A stretch of DNA of 64,000 nucleotides. Source: Sphingobacterium sp. SYP-B4668. Lineage in GTDB: Bacteria; Bacteroidota; Bacteroidia; Sphingobacteriales; Sphingobacteriaceae. How positions within the stretch are numbered: position 1 is the first letter of the stretch; each line of letters opens with the position of its first letter. Of the stretch, positions 1-9,296 are shown one piece after another. The translations under genes were made by a program, and so were the position numbers. Under the pieces are notes generated by a model. That model saw only the letters and a list, made by a program, of their open reading frames with translations. It had not been told where the DNA came from and did no database searches. The stretch is from NCBI RefSeq assembly GCF_027627455.1, contig NZ_CP115483.1, positions 1,736,001 through 1,800,000 of the forward strand. The letters run 5' to 3'.

Positions 1-32
1 GGAGTGAGTCCGACGCTTTTTGAGTCAACCAT
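1..32 (-). CDS. Possible 5' end of a gene leaving the window
   Basis: An ATG on the minus strand at 32 opens a frame with no stop up to the window edge (about ten codons). It lies 29 bases downstream of the preceding lipoprotein stop codon, on the same strand, so it could be the third gene of the gpmI-lipoprotein operon. Too few residues are visible to recognise a family, and a chance frame of this length is quite possible. Confidence 0.22.
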   Translation of the reverse strand, partial: MVDSKSVGLT

Positions 33-61
33 GATCTATTTTTTTCGATATGAGGCTTTTG

Positions 62-616
62 CTATTTGCCCTGAAATCTTCCCTCTACGTGATAGGTATT
101 GTCACTGATTAGATTGATATGTTGCTTTTTATCAATAGCATATAATGAGTCTGTCACGTACACCAATTGTTCCACCGTATTGTACAGCATATTGTTGGTA
201 ATCTTTTCAATGCGCACAGCATGTACTTGACCATCTTGATTTTCTGTAATTATAATTTTCTGAACGGTAAGATCCGGTTGTAAAGCCGTGTATATGATAT
301 CACAGTCCAGGTGTTGGACCTTATACAAGCCAACATTTGCCTTTTTATTGATATCTGATGATAGAAATGACGAAAGCTCATTTTCCCAATTCGAAATCTT
401 GAGTGATTTTGTCTCTTTTTCCCCATCTTTTGCAACTGTTTTTTCAAGGGTAGGATTGGCTTGGGTCAATCGTATAGTTTCAGCTCGAAAGAAGCTATCT
501 AAGGAGAAGTAGTAACGCTCATTGTTAGAAGAGGTGGTTACATTGTTGGTGCATGCTGTTAATAATAGAGCACCGATCCCGATTCCGATCAGTGCTCTAT
601 AAATAAGATTATTCAT
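62..616 (-). CDS. Hypothetical lipoprotein downstream of gpmI
   Basis: This 184-residue protein begins with a hydrophobic leader ending in a lipobox (LLTAC, Cys22), so it should be exported and lipid-anchored. The mature part is about 160 residues without transmembrane segments and is rich in polar and beta-prone stretches (for example residues 120-184). I do not recognise a catalytic motif or named domain. The gene starts 17 bases after the gpmI stop on the same strand and is probably cotranscribed with it. That linkage is more likely positional than functional, since the phosphoglycerate mutase is cytoplasmic. A periplasmic or outer-membrane-facing structural role is the most that can be inferred. 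Confidence 0.7.
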   Translation of the reverse strand: MNNLIYRALIGIGIGALLLTACTNNVTTSSNNERYYFSLDSFFRAETIRLTQANPTLEKTVAKDGEKETKSLKISNWENELSSFLSSDINKKANVGLYKVQHLDCDIIYTALQPDLTVQKIIITENQDGQVHAVRIEKITNNMLYNTVEQLVYVTDSLYAIDKKQHINLISDNTYHVEGRFQGK

Positions 617-633
617 CTTGTAAGTGTTTCTAT

Positions 634-2163
634 TTAGCTAACTAAAATATTGCCAGACATGTCCACAGGAATCTCTACACCCAATATTTTTAATATAGTA
701 GGTGCAATATCTCCCAATTTACCGTCATTGACATGATGGTAGTCCTTATCAATAAGAATACACGGGACCAAGTTGGTCGTATGTGCCGTATTGACCGATC
801 CGTCTTCATTGATCATAAACTCCGAATTTCCGTGATCCGCGATGATAATAAAAGAATAACCCAATGCAATCCCTTTCTCAACAACCTGCTTTGTGCATGA
901 ATCTACGGTCTCCACTGCTTTTACTACTGCTTCAAATACTCCCGTATGTCCTACCATATCTGGATTCGCAAAATTCAGACAAATGAAATCTGGTTGCTTA
1001 CTTTCCATGTCATCGATAATTGCGTCTGTGATACCTTGAGCACTCATTTCGGGTTGAAGGTCATAGGTCGCTACTTTTGGTGAAGGGACAAGCAGACGGT
1101 GTTCACCTTCAAATTCTTTCTCCCTACCTCCTGAAAAGAAAAACGTGACATGCGGATATTTTTCTGTTTCAGCAATACGGGTTTGAGTCTTATTATTTCG
1201 TTCCAAGACTTCACCAAGTGTATTGGTCAAGTTGTCCTTTTGGAAAACTACCTGCACTCCCTTAAATGTCTCGTCATAGGCAGTCATGGTTACATAGTAC
1301 AAATCCAATGCGTGCATGTTGTACTCTGGGAAGTTCTTTTGCGTCAACGCTATGGTTATTTCTCGGCCTCTATCCGTTCTGAAGTTATAGCACAGTACGA
1401 CATCGCCTTCTTGAATAGTCGCTTTTGGTGTCCCATCTGCATTGGTGATGACGATTGGTTTTACAAATTCATCGGTGATATTTTCATCGTACGATTGTTG
1501 GATAGCTTCCACAATATTGTCGGTAGGTACGCCTGTTCCATGTACTAATAAATCATAAGCTTCCTTCACACGTTCCCAACGATTGTCCCTGTCCATCGCG
1601 TAGTACCGGCCAATGGCTGAGGCTAAAGTGCCTGAGGAGTGGCTAAGATATTCTTGCATGTCTTTAACGTATCCGATTCCTGAATTTGGATCGGTATCTC
1701 TTCCATCTAAGAAGGCGTGGATGAATACTTGCTCACTGCTTAATCCAGCATTTTGGGCCGCATCACATAGTCCTTTGAGGTGTTTGGTATGGGCATGTAC
1801 GCCTCCATCTGATAGCAAACCAATGAAATGAACTTTTTTATTGTTTTCTTTAGCGTAGTTGAAAGCATTGACTAGTACTTCGTGGGTATTGAAGACTCCA
1901 TCACGTACAGCTTTATGGATGCGTCCTAGTTCTTGATATACTACACGACCAGCACCTAGGTTCATGTGTCCTACTTCCGAGTTGCCCATTTGGCCTTCAG
2001 GTAGTCCCACCGATTCACCAGATGCCTCCAATCTCGAATTTGGATAGGTTGCTAATAAATGATCTAAATATGGGGTATTGGCGGCTAATACCGCATTTGA
2101 AATATCTTCCTTGCCATATCCTAGTCCGTCCAGGATTAATAGCGCTACTTTTTTTGTGCTCAC
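634..2163 (-). CDS. gpmI: 2,3-bisphosphoglycerate-independent phosphoglycerate mutase
   Basis: This is a cytoplasmic glycolytic enzyme interconverting 3- and 2-phosphoglycerate through a phosphoserine intermediate and two Mn ions. The 509-residue length is typical. The N-terminal ILDGLG metal-binding motif (Asp12), the catalytic serine in GNSEVGH (Ser62, the expected position) and the C-terminal metal ligands in IADHGNSE (near residue 440) are all present. The start is a GTG at 2163; a downstream start would remove the first metal-binding motif. A perfect -7 box TATATTTG ends only three bases before this GTG, so the message may be leaderless. It heads a short operon with the lipoprotein at 62-616. 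Confidence 0.97.
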   Translation of the reverse strand: MSTKKVALLILDGLGYGKEDISNAVLAANTPYLDHLLATYPNSRLEASGESVGLPEGQMGNSEVGHMNLGAGRVVYQELGRIHKAVRDGVFNTHEVLVNAFNYAKENNKKVHFIGLLSDGGVHAHTKHLKGLCDAAQNAGLSSEQVFIHAFLDGRDTDPNSGIGYVKDMQEYLSHSSGTLASAIGRYYAMDRDNRWERVKEAYDLLVHGTGVPTDNIVEAIQQSYDENITDEFVKPIVITNADGTPKATIQEGDVVLCYNFRTDRGREITIALTQKNFPEYNMHALDLYYVTMTAYDETFKGVQVVFQKDNLTNTLGEVLERNNKTQTRIAETEKYPHVTFFFSGGREKEFEGEHRLLVPSPKVATYDLQPEMSAQGITDAIIDDMESKQPDFICLNFANPDMVGHTGVFEAVVKAVETVDSCTKQVVEKGIALGYSFIIIADHGNSEFMINEDGSVNTAHTTNLVPCILIDKDYHHVNDGKLGDIAPTILKILGVEIPVDMSGNILVS

Positions 2164-2166
2164 TCA

Positions 2167-2174
2167 CAAATATA
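2167..2174 (-). promoter_or_regulatory. -7 promoter box of gpmI
   Basis: The minus strand reads TATATTTG, an exact match to the Bacteroidota sigma consensus TAnnTTTG, three bases before the GTG start of gpmI. I see no good -33 TTG at the usual distance. If used, transcription would begin at or next to the start codon. Confidence 0.45.
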
Positions 2175-2352
2175 AATTTTATATCCCGTTTTTCCATGTG
2201 AATCCTGATTTTTGAATTTGAAATGTTAATATTGGTGCCATATCATTTATTGGCATACTTTTGGCTGCAAAATGGATGATTGGATTTAATCTGTGGGTTA
2301 AATATTTTTACAGAGCTAAGAGCCTTTATGTTGATAATAAGATGAGTGTACG

Positions 2353-2757
2353 ATGAGAAAATGGATGGTGTTAGCCATCACTCTTTTACTATGTTTAGGT
2401 AGTTTTGGTAAAGAGTATGGGCAGGATATTTCGGAGCGTATTTTAACTAGTCTTAGAGCTGGAAGTTCCAAAGAGCTAGCTAAGAATTTTGCAAGCTCGG
2501 TCAGTGTGGCTGTCAAGCAGGAGGACGGCGTGTATTCCAAATTTCAAGCAGAGCTTGTGATTTCGGAGTTCTTTAGGCAAAATAAACCTACGAAAGTTTC
2601 TTTGGCGCAACGAATGACCAATAATGCGGCTAATGCATACTATGTTTTCTCATTGAAAACCCATAATCAGACCTACAGAGTATTTACCAAACTTATCGAG
2701 AATAAAGACACTTTTTACATCTCTGAAATAAGGTTTGAACTCGCTACTACAAAATAG
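2353..2757 (+). CDS. DUF4783 family secreted protein
   Basis: This 134-residue protein has a cleavable signal peptide (hydrophobic residues 5-16) and a small alpha+beta domain resembling the NTF2-like fold, as in the Bacteroidota family DUF4783. Family members are commonly found directly before nadC, as here (75 bases apart, same strand). No catalytic residues can be named and the substrate or partner is unknown. It is divergent from gpmI across a 190-base spacer. The product is probably periplasmic. Its recurrent link to nadC in this phylum is from general knowledge and suggests conserved cotranscription rather than a proven role in NAD synthesis. Confidence 0.8.
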   Translation: MRKWMVLAITLLLCLGSFGKEYGQDISERILTSLRAGSSKELAKNFASSVSVAVKQEDGVYSKFQAELVISEFFRQNKPTKVSLAQRMTNNAANAYYVFSLKTHNQTYRVFTKLIENKDTFYISEIRFELATTK

Positions 2758-2832
2758 CCACTTAAATTTCTTTTAGAATTTAATTTATTTCCTCATCTTC
2801 GTGTTGATTTATCGTGAGATATTATAATTAAT

Positions 2833-3690
2833 ATGGATAGAGTATTTGTTGAAAAGTTAACTTCTTTTGTTAACCAAGCCCTGCAAGAGGATCTTGGTGA
2901 TGGCGATCATACTACATTGTCCACCATCCCTGTGGATCATCGAGGGGAAGCGAAACTGCTTGTTAAAGAGGACGGAATAATCGCGGGAGTGGAGGTGGCA
3001 CGCCATATCATCAGGCTGGTAGATCCTACTTTGAACATCGAAATACATATCAATGACGGTCAGACTGTAAATATAGGAGATATTGCTTTTTATCTTCGTG
3101 GAGCTATTCACAGTATCTTAAAAGCCGAGCGTTTGGTATTAAATGTTATGCAGCGTATGAGCGGCATTGCTACACGTACGCATCATTATGTCAAACTGCT
3201 CGAGGGAACCAAGACAAAAGTATTGGACACTCGGAAGACCACCCCTTTACTACGGTTTTTGGAAAAAGAGGCCGTTAAGATAGGAGGTGGGGTCAACCAC
3301 CGATTTGGACTTTACGATATGATTCTCATCAAAGATAATCATGTAGACTATGCCGGTGGTATCACAGCAGCCCTACACTCATCTAATGCATATCGTAAGG
3401 GGCTCGGTAGACCCATGGAAATTGAAATTGAAGTCCGCAATCTAGCAGAATTGGAGGAGGTACTTGAGTTTGGACATGTCGATCGTGTGATGCTCGATAA
3501 TTTTACCCCAGAGCAGGTTGTTGATGCCGTGAAGTTAGTAGATGGACGACTCACTACAGAGGCTTCTGGCGGTATTACAGAGTTAACTATTCGTGCTTAT
3601 GCCGAAGCTGGGGTTGATTTTATTTCGGTAGGAGCATTGACACATTCGGTGAAAAGTTTGGATTTGAGCCTCAAAGCTAAACTTATTTAA
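2833..3690 (+). CDS. nadC: Nicotinate-nucleotide pyrophosphorylase (carboxylating)
   Basis: NadC converts quinolinate and PRPP to nicotinate mononucleotide, CO2 and pyrophosphate in de novo NAD synthesis. The 285-residue protein has the family layout: an N-terminal domain with EDLGDGD, then a barrel with the quinolinate/PRPP-binding motifs LDTRKTTP (around residue 135), HRFGLYDMILIKDNH (around 156-171), and the late Glu/Asp residues in IEIEVRN and VMLDNF. The glycine-rich EASGGI phosphate-binding loop is near residue 247. The ATG at 2833 gives a normal-length product. It lies between DUF4783 and plsY on one strand and may be cotranscribed with plsY, which starts 30 bases later. Confidence 0.97.
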   Translation: MDRVFVEKLTSFVNQALQEDLGDGDHTTLSTIPVDHRGEAKLLVKEDGIIAGVEVARHIIRLVDPTLNIEIHINDGQTVNIGDIAFYLRGAIHSILKAERLVLNVMQRMSGIATRTHHYVKLLEGTKTKVLDTRKTTPLLRFLEKEAVKIGGGVNHRFGLYDMILIKDNHVDYAGGITAALHSSNAYRKGLGRPMEIEIEVRNLAELEEVLEFGHVDRVMLDNFTPEQVVDAVKLVDGRLTTEASGGITELTIRAYAEAGVDFISVGALTHSVKSLDLSLKAKLI

Positions 3691-3720
3691 TTATATTAGA
3701 ACTTTCTATTAACGGAATAC

Positions 3721-4371
3721 ATGATTTCAATTTACCTTCTGGGTATAGTAATATTGGCATATTTGTTTGGCTCAATCCCTTCTGCAGTATGGTTTGGTCA
3801 GGCATTTTATGGAGTTGATGTAAGGGAGTATGGGAGTGGAAATGCCGGTGCAACTAACACATTTCGGGTTTTAGGACCCAAAGCTGGGAGTATCGTCATG
3901 TTTATCGATATCCTCAAAGGATGGACTGCAACCAATTTGCCTTATTTGCTGGATTCTTCAGTGGTAGGTTCTCAAGACGCCCCTCAGTTTGTTAATTTTC
4001 AATTGGCATTGGGCGTGATTGCAGTTTTGGGGCATTTATTTCCAATTTTTGCGGGATTTCGGGGTGGTAAAGGGGTTGCCACTTTGTTTGGTATGGTCCT
4101 AGCTATCCATCTTCCGGCTGCTCTCTGTTGTGTAAGTGTATTTATTTTGACGTTATTGATTACACATTATGTCTCCCTTAGCTCTATTTTAGCGGGCTTT
4201 ACCTTTCCTTTCAGTATTGCTTTTATATTTCGGACATCAGTCCCCTCTGTTCTTTTATATGGGATTGCTATCTGCGCTTTAATTCTGATTACACATCAAA
4301 AAAATATAGAACGATTGCTCAAAGGGCATGAATCCAAGATATATTTATTCAAGAAAAAGACCAAATCCTAA
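3721..4371 (+). CDS. plsY: Glycerol-3-phosphate acyltransferase PlsY
   Basis: PlsY is an integral inner-membrane enzyme that transfers an acyl group from acyl-phosphate to sn-glycerol-3-phosphate, the first step of phospholipid synthesis. The 216-residue product carries the expected membrane helices and the three conserved loops: FGSIPSA near residues 16-22, the glycine-rich GSGNAGATN near residues 38-46, and GGKGVAT near residues 114-120. The C-terminal basic tail follows the last helix. It starts 30 bases after nadC on the same strand. No terminator is obvious in the 185 bases before the next gene. Confidence 0.96.
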   Translation: MISIYLLGIVILAYLFGSIPSAVWFGQAFYGVDVREYGSGNAGATNTFRVLGPKAGSIVMFIDILKGWTATNLPYLLDSSVVGSQDAPQFVNFQLALGVIAVLGHLFPIFAGFRGGKGVATLFGMVLAIHLPAALCCVSVFILTLLITHYVSLSSILAGFTFPFSIAFIFRTSVPSVLLYGIAICALILITHQKNIERLLKGHESKIYLFKKKTKS

Positions 4372-4520
4372 ATTTAGGCACAAGAATTGTAAAATACTTT
4401 GGTACAATATTAACATTATCATGTGGTATCCATGTCCTTTTGGAGCCTATTGGTTGATAGGAATCATGAGGATATTTTATCTTGATTATCGGGATAAATA
4501 AATAGGAATAGAAAGGCAAA

Positions 4521-4556
4521 CCGAGCGTAACGAGCTCATGAAATAATTTTATACAT
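4521..4556 (+). promoter_or_regulatory. Leader element shared with the gene at 62493
   Basis: The 36 bases directly before this start codon contain GAGC-GTAACGA-GCTC, which can form a small hairpin, followed by an A/T stretch ending ATACAT just before the ATG. Nearly the same sequence, with one gap, precedes the RemB/Wzi-like gene at 62493. The similarity suggests a common translational or mRNA-stability element, or a shared short repeat. Confidence 0.35.
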
Positions 4557-5357
4557 ATGAATAAGGTATTCAAGTACACAAGCATTGCATTGCTAGGTGT
4601 AACATTGGCAGGTTGTTCTACCGTTCCTTTAACCGGACGTAAACAGTTGAGCCTAGTCAGTGATAGTCAAATAGAACAGCAGGCTGCTGCGTCATATAAA
4701 GAATTCTTAGGGTCATCAAAGACCAAAGTTATTACAGGTACCTCCAATGCTGCTTTGGTGAAAAAAGTAGGTAATAACATTGCAGCAGCAGTGAATAGAT
4801 ATCTGAGCTCACAGGGACTAGCTAACCAATATAACTTCAATTGGGAGTTCAATCTCATCCAGAGTGATGAAGTTAACGCTTGGTGTATGCCAGGAGGTAA
4901 GGTGGCCGTCTATTCCGGAATCCTGCCCATCACACTTAATGAAACAGGGTTGGCCACTGTAATGGGCCATGAAATAGCACATGCCATAGCTAAGCATTCT
5001 GCCGAGCAGATGAGTAATCAGATGTTGTTGCAGACCGGAGGTCAGATCGTGGGTGCCGTGACAGCTGATCAAAGCATGGCTGTACGTAGTGGTGTCAATC
5101 TGCTATACGGTGTAGGTGGCCAGATAGGAATGTTAAAATATTCTCGTAGTAACGAATCCGAAGCTGATCGCTTAGGTTTGATTTTTATGGCTATGGCAGG
5201 GTACAATCCCGGTGAAGCCGTTAAGTTCTGGGAGCGAATGTCCAATGGAAAGGCATCCGGTACTCCTGAGTTCTTGAGTACGCACCCGAGTGATGCCAGG
5301 CGAATATCTGATATTCAGAAGCTTATTCCTGAAGCCCAAAAATATTATAAGAAATAG
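4557..5357 (+). CDS. M48 family metalloprotease, lipoprotein
   Basis: This is a predicted zinc endopeptidase of the M48 (Oma1/LoiP/BepA-like) family facing the periplasm. Residues 1-20 form a lipoprotein signal ending GVTLAGC, with Cys20 lipidated. The catalytic HEIAH motif is at residues 138-142 and the third zinc ligand is the Glu in NESEADRLG (about 202). A late THPSDARR motif (near 251), typical of the family, is also present. The 266-residue length fits the short family without TPR repeats. Relatives act in outer-membrane protein quality control. A strong hairpin terminator follows. The next gene on the same strand encodes a protease inhibitor. Confidence 0.93.
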   Translation: MNKVFKYTSIALLGVTLAGCSTVPLTGRKQLSLVSDSQIEQQAAASYKEFLGSSKTKVITGTSNAALVKKVGNNIAAAVNRYLSSQGLANQYNFNWEFNLIQSDEVNAWCMPGGKVAVYSGILPITLNETGLATVMGHEIAHAIAKHSAEQMSNQMLLQTGGQIVGAVTADQSMAVRSGVNLLYGVGGQIGMLKYSRSNESEADRLGLIFMAMAGYNPGEAVKFWERMSNGKASGTPEFLSTHPSDARRISDIQKLIPEAQKYYKK

Positions 5358-5360
5358 TAG

Positions 5361-5390
5361 AAAAGCCGCTTTTAGAAGCGGCTTTTCTGT
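5361..5390 (+). terminator. Rho-independent terminator after the M48 protease
   Basis: An 11-bp perfect stem (AAAAGCCGCTT with its complement) closes a TTAG loop and ends in TTTTCT, four bases after the stop codon. The A-rich left arm means it could also act on the opposite strand. Confidence 0.85.
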
Positions 5391-5444
5391 AGCGTTTGAT
5401 TTCTCAAAAGCGTTATATATACTTATAACAATACAATAAGAGAT

Positions 5445-5927
5445 ATGATAAAATTCATTAAAGTTTTAACCCTTATCGCAACTATCGGTATGTCCAATGT
5501 TTATGCACAGCAGCAGGCCAGTTCATCAGTATCCATGTTTCCAAAGCCCGAGAAAGGGCAAGTTCAATACATCATTGATGTGCCACATTCTACGAAAGAT
5601 GATACCAAGAAGATTGAGTTTTTCGTTGGTAAAATGACAGAGACCGATGCTTGTAATAATCATGGCTTGATGGGGCAGTTTGAAGAAAAGGATTTGCAGG
5701 GCTGGGGTTACAATTATTACGAATTCAAAACGGATGGACAGATTCGTAGTACCATGATGGGCTGTCCAGATGCCAAGAAAATTCAACAGTTTGTATCCTC
5801 TACAAGTCAGTTGGTTCGTTATAATGGAAGATTACCTATCGTTATCTACGTGCCTGAGGGTTATGAGGTTAGATATAAGATTTATACGACCAATGACGAG
5901 GTATTTGTCGGTAAGACTTTAAAATAG
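5445..5927 (+). CDS. eco: Ecotin-type serine protease inhibitor
   Basis: Ecotin is a periplasmic dimeric inhibitor of trypsin-fold serine proteases. The 160-residue product has a signal peptide (cleavage after about residue 21) and aligns by eye to the ecotin core: MFPKPEKG near residue 31, the Cys70-Cys107 pair that should form the reactive-loop disulfide, and the reactive loop STMMGCPD with Met104 as probable P1 and Met105 as P1'. The RYNGRLPIVIYVPEGYEVRY segment (125-144) matches the C-terminal strands. A methionine P1 predicts broad inhibition of trypsin-, chymotrypsin- and elastase-like enzymes. It is flanked by terminators on both sides, so it is its own unit despite lying after the M48 protease. 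Confidence 0.95.
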   Translation: MIKFIKVLTLIATIGMSNVYAQQQASSSVSMFPKPEKGQVQYIIDVPHSTKDDTKKIEFFVGKMTETDACNNHGLMGQFEEKDLQGWGYNYYEFKTDGQIRSTMMGCPDAKKIQQFVSSTSQLVRYNGRLPIVIYVPEGYEVRYKIYTTNDEVFVGKTLK

Positions 5928-5970
5928 GAAGTACAAGCTGATTCCAATAGTCTTTTCAGTGAAAAATAAA

Positions 5971-6005
5971 AAGGGAGTTTCAACTGGTTGAAACTCCCTT
6001 TTTTC
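5971..6005 (+). terminator. Rho-independent terminator after ecotin
   Basis: A 14-bp perfect stem (AAGGGAGTTTCAAC and complement) with a two-base TG centre is followed by a run of six T including the stem end. Confidence 0.87.
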
Positions 6006-6040
6006 TGGGGGCATGTTATAGCCAAATGCTTTATACAAGA

Positions 6041-6074
6041 AAAAGGTCCCGAACAGTATATTCGGGACCTTTTT
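6041..6074 (-). terminator. Terminator of the RND efflux operon
   Basis: The stem AAAAGGTCCCGAA / TTCGGGACCTTTT encloses a seven-base loop. Read on the minus strand it follows the RND permease stop codon at 6100 and ends in a T-rich tract. Being symmetric, it may also back up the ecotin terminator. Confidence 0.85.
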
Positions 6075-6099
6075 CTTGTGTTATATACCAAGTGGACGA

Positions 6100-9000
6100 T
6101 TAGTGTGCACTTAGGTTCTTCGCTTTTTCTTCATCGAATGAAGCTTCTAACTCGGCAAGTTTTTTCTTACCATATGCCATCCTCGTAATAACGACGAATA
6201 GTACAGGTACTATAAATATGGCCAAGAAGGTGGCGGCCGTCATTCCTCCAAATACTGTCCAACCGATGGTTTGACGCGATACCGCACCAGCACCTGTCGA
6301 AAGCATCAATGGAATAATACCCAATATAAAGGCGAGTGAGGTCATAATGATTGGACGAAGACGTAGTTTGACCGCATCTAAGGTCGCCTCAATCAGATTC
6401 ATACCTATATCCACGCGTTCTTTGGCAAATTCGACGATTAGAATCGCATTCTTTGCAGCTAGACCAATAATGGTGACTAGACCAATTTGGGCAAAGATAT
6501 TGTTGTCAAGTCTTGGAATCAATATCAATGTCAAGATTGCTCCAAATACACCCAACGGTACAGATAGTAAGATTGAGAAAGGGACAGACCAGCTCTCATA
6601 TAAAGAAGCCAATAATAAGAATACAAATAAGATACAGAGCGCAAAAATCATGATCGTTTGCGAACCAGATTGTTTCTCTTGTAAACTTAAGCCCGAGAAC
6701 TCATAGCTATATCCATTCGGTAATGTTTGCGCAGCAACCTCTTCCAAGGCTTTCAATGCATCACCCGAGCTATAACCAGGAGCAGCACTACCTGACACCT
6801 CAATACTTCTGAAGATATTGTAGTGGTTGATTAGTGAAGGACTCGTTGTCAATTCATAGCTGACCAACGTTGCCATCGGTACAGATGATCCCGCAGCATT
6901 TCTAACATACAATTTATTGATATCCTCTATCCCCATACGGTAGCTCGTGTCCGCTTGTGTGACCACACGGAAGTTACGACCATATTTAGTGAAGTCATTT
7001 ACATAGCTACTACCTAGGTAGGCCGCGATGGTAGAATAGATGTTGGATACCGGTACCCCCATTCTCTTCGCCTGTTCACGGTTGACGTGAAGTTTGTAGT
7101 TCGGTGAGTTTGAGTTGAAGAGGGTATAGGCCATGCCAATCTCCGGTCGTTGATTTGCGGCAGCCAAGAACTTCCCAACAACGCCTTCAAACTCTTTGAT
7201 GTCAACAGTCTGTTGATCTTGAATCATCAAGGAGAATCCACCTGAAGTACCTAATCCTGGAATCGCAGGAGGTGTCACGGCTAAAATTCTAGCTTTTTGA
7301 TACCCCATGTATTTTGCCATAATAGCTCCCGTGATTTCTGCGGCCGTACGCTTACGATCTTTCCAGTGTTTTAAGGAAACGAATAGTGTAGCACCATTTG
7401 GCTTAAATGCACGGTTCAAGATGTTGATACCTGAGATTAGTGTCACGTGGTTGATTTCGGGGAAGTCTTTTCGCAAGTCAGCTTCCAATTCGCTAAGAAC
7501 AGCGTCTGTTCGAGCAGATGAAGCACCCTCTGGGAGAGTCACACCAGCGAAGAACATACCCCCATCTTCCGAAGGAATAAATCCAGTAGGCTTGGCGGTA
7601 AACATGACGCCCGTCCCAACAAAAATACAGACGAGAATGATCAATACCAATGGAGCCTTACGGATACATTGTTGGACACCTTTAGAATAATTGTTTGTTA
7701 CCTTTCCAAACCAGATGTTGAATTTGTAGAAGAACTTATTCAGTCCCCGAGCATTCTCATTTACAGCGGTTGGTTTTAGCATGATCGAACATAGTGCTGG
7801 GGTCAGTGTAAGGGCAATGAATGCAGATAGCATTACCGATACGGCAATGGTAATGGCAAATTGTTGGTACAGCTTACCCACCATACCAGGGATAAAACCT
7901 ACTGGTACGAATACTGCAGATAAGATTAAGGCAATTGCAATAACCGGAGCAGTAATGTCTTTCATTGCACGTCTCGTTGCTTCTTTTGCATCCAGTTTAT
8001 AATGGTCGATATAGTGCTGTACGGCCTCCACGACCACAATCGCATCATCCACCACGATACCGATGGCGAGTACGAATGCCAACATCGTCAAGTTATTGAC
8101 CGAGAATCCGAATAACAAGAAGAAGATAAACGTACCCACGATAGATACTGGAATAGCAAGCACCGGAATCAAAGTTGCTCTCCAGCTTTGAAGGAAGAAG
8201 AATACAACCACCGTTACGAGCAGTAAGGCTTCTAACAACGTATGAATTACCGATTCGATAGATGCATTTACCACAGATATGGTTTCATAACCCACTACGT
8301 AATCCACGTCATCTGGGAAAGATTTTTTTAGTTGGTCTAGGGCTTTGTATATCCCTGCCGCAGTCTCTACAGCGTTACCACCAGGAGTCTGGTTGATCAT
8401 CATACCTGTAGATACCATTCCATCTGTTTTGGTCGATGTACTGTAAGAGAATTGACCCAATTCAACGCGAGCTACATCTTTTAGAAGCACAATCGATCCA
8501 TTGGCATTGGCTTTGACGATAATGTCTTCAAAGTCTTCAACATTGGATAGGTCACCATCTGTCAGGACGGGATATTCAAATACTGTCGATGATTCTTGCG
8601 GACGACCACCTACGCTACCTCCAGGCATACGGATATTTTGCTCCTGTATGGCATTTGATACATCTGTTGGCGTCAGGCCAAGGTTGGCCAATTTATTGGC
8701 ATCCAACCATACGCGCATCGAGAACGGCTGTCCAAATACGGTCGCATCACCGACGCCTTTCACCCGCATAATAGCGTCCTTCACATACAAGTTGATGTAG
8801 TTCGATAGGAACTTATCGTCACGAGTCCCCTTTGGAGATACCAAAGAGACTAACATTAAGATATCGGTATTGGCTTTACGTGTCGTGACCCCTAAACGTC
8901 TTACAGCTTCAGGAAGAGCAGGTTCAGCAATCCCTACACGGTTTTGCACATCGAGCGTAGCAATATCGATATCCGTGCCCACTTCAAAAGTGACTGTTAT

Positions 9001-9270
9001 CTGAGATTGTCCATTGGACGTACTGTTGGACGACATGTAAATCATCCCCGGTGTACCATTGATCTGACTCTCGATAGGGGTAGTTACCGTCTGCTCGACA
9101 GTCTGTGCATCAGCCCCTGTATAGTTGGCAGTTACAGATACAGTAGGAGGAGCAATAGAAGGATACTGACTGATCGGCAAGGTGGCAACTGATATCGTAC
9201 CAATGATCGTAATCAGGATCGATATGACAATCGCCGTTATGGGTCTTTTTATAAAAACTTCTGAAATCAT
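6100..9270 (-). CDS. RND multidrug efflux permease (HAE1/AcrB family)
   Basis: This is the inner-membrane proton-driven pump of a tripartite drug efflux system. The 1056-residue length and layout match AcrB/MexB: an N-terminal helix starting FIKRP, two large periplasmic loops, and two sets of six helices. The proton-relay aspartates are present in TM4 (GIVVDDA, Asp398-Asp399) and the partner lysine is in the late helix motif GLAAKNAILIVEFAKE. The HAE1-type signature around residues 30-70 (QYPSIAPPTV) is intact. It is the last gene of an operon TetR, TolC-like, adaptor, permease on the minus strand, 26 bases after the adaptor. Substrates cannot be read from sequence. Confidence 0.97.
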   Translation of the reverse strand: MISEVFIKRPITAIVISILITIIGTISVATLPISQYPSIAPPTVSVTANYTGADAQTVEQTVTTPIESQINGTPGMIYMSSNSTSNGQSQITVTFEVGTDIDIATLDVQNRVGIAEPALPEAVRRLGVTTRKANTDILMLVSLVSPKGTRDDKFLSNYINLYVKDAIMRVKGVGDATVFGQPFSMRVWLDANKLANLGLTPTDVSNAIQEQNIRMPGGSVGGRPQESSTVFEYPVLTDGDLSNVEDFEDIIVKANANGSIVLLKDVARVELGQFSYSTSTKTDGMVSTGMMINQTPGGNAVETAAGIYKALDQLKKSFPDDVDYVVGYETISVVNASIESVIHTLLEALLLVTVVVFFFLQSWRATLIPVLAIPVSIVGTFIFFLLFGFSVNNLTMLAFVLAIGIVVDDAIVVVEAVQHYIDHYKLDAKEATRRAMKDITAPVIAIALILSAVFVPVGFIPGMVGKLYQQFAITIAVSVMLSAFIALTLTPALCSIMLKPTAVNENARGLNKFFYKFNIWFGKVTNNYSKGVQQCIRKAPLVLIILVCIFVGTGVMFTAKPTGFIPSEDGGMFFAGVTLPEGASSARTDAVLSELEADLRKDFPEINHVTLISGINILNRAFKPNGATLFVSLKHWKDRKRTAAEITGAIMAKYMGYQKARILAVTPPAIPGLGTSGGFSLMIQDQQTVDIKEFEGVVGKFLAAANQRPEIGMAYTLFNSNSPNYKLHVNREQAKRMGVPVSNIYSTIAAYLGSSYVNDFTKYGRNFRVVTQADTSYRMGIEDINKLYVRNAAGSSVPMATLVSYELTTSPSLINHYNIFRSIEVSGSAAPGYSSGDALKALEEVAAQTLPNGYSYEFSGLSLQEKQSGSQTIMIFALCILFVFLLLASLYESWSVPFSILLSVPLGVFGAILTLILIPRLDNNIFAQIGLVTIIGLAAKNAILIVEFAKERVDIGMNLIEATLDAVKLRLRPIIMTSLAFILGIIPLMLSTGAGAVSRQTIGWTVFGGMTAATFLAIFIVPVLFVVITRMAYGKKKLAELEASFDEEKAKNLSAH

Positions 9271-9296
9271 ATTTTAATTTTTAAATGAGGATAGCA

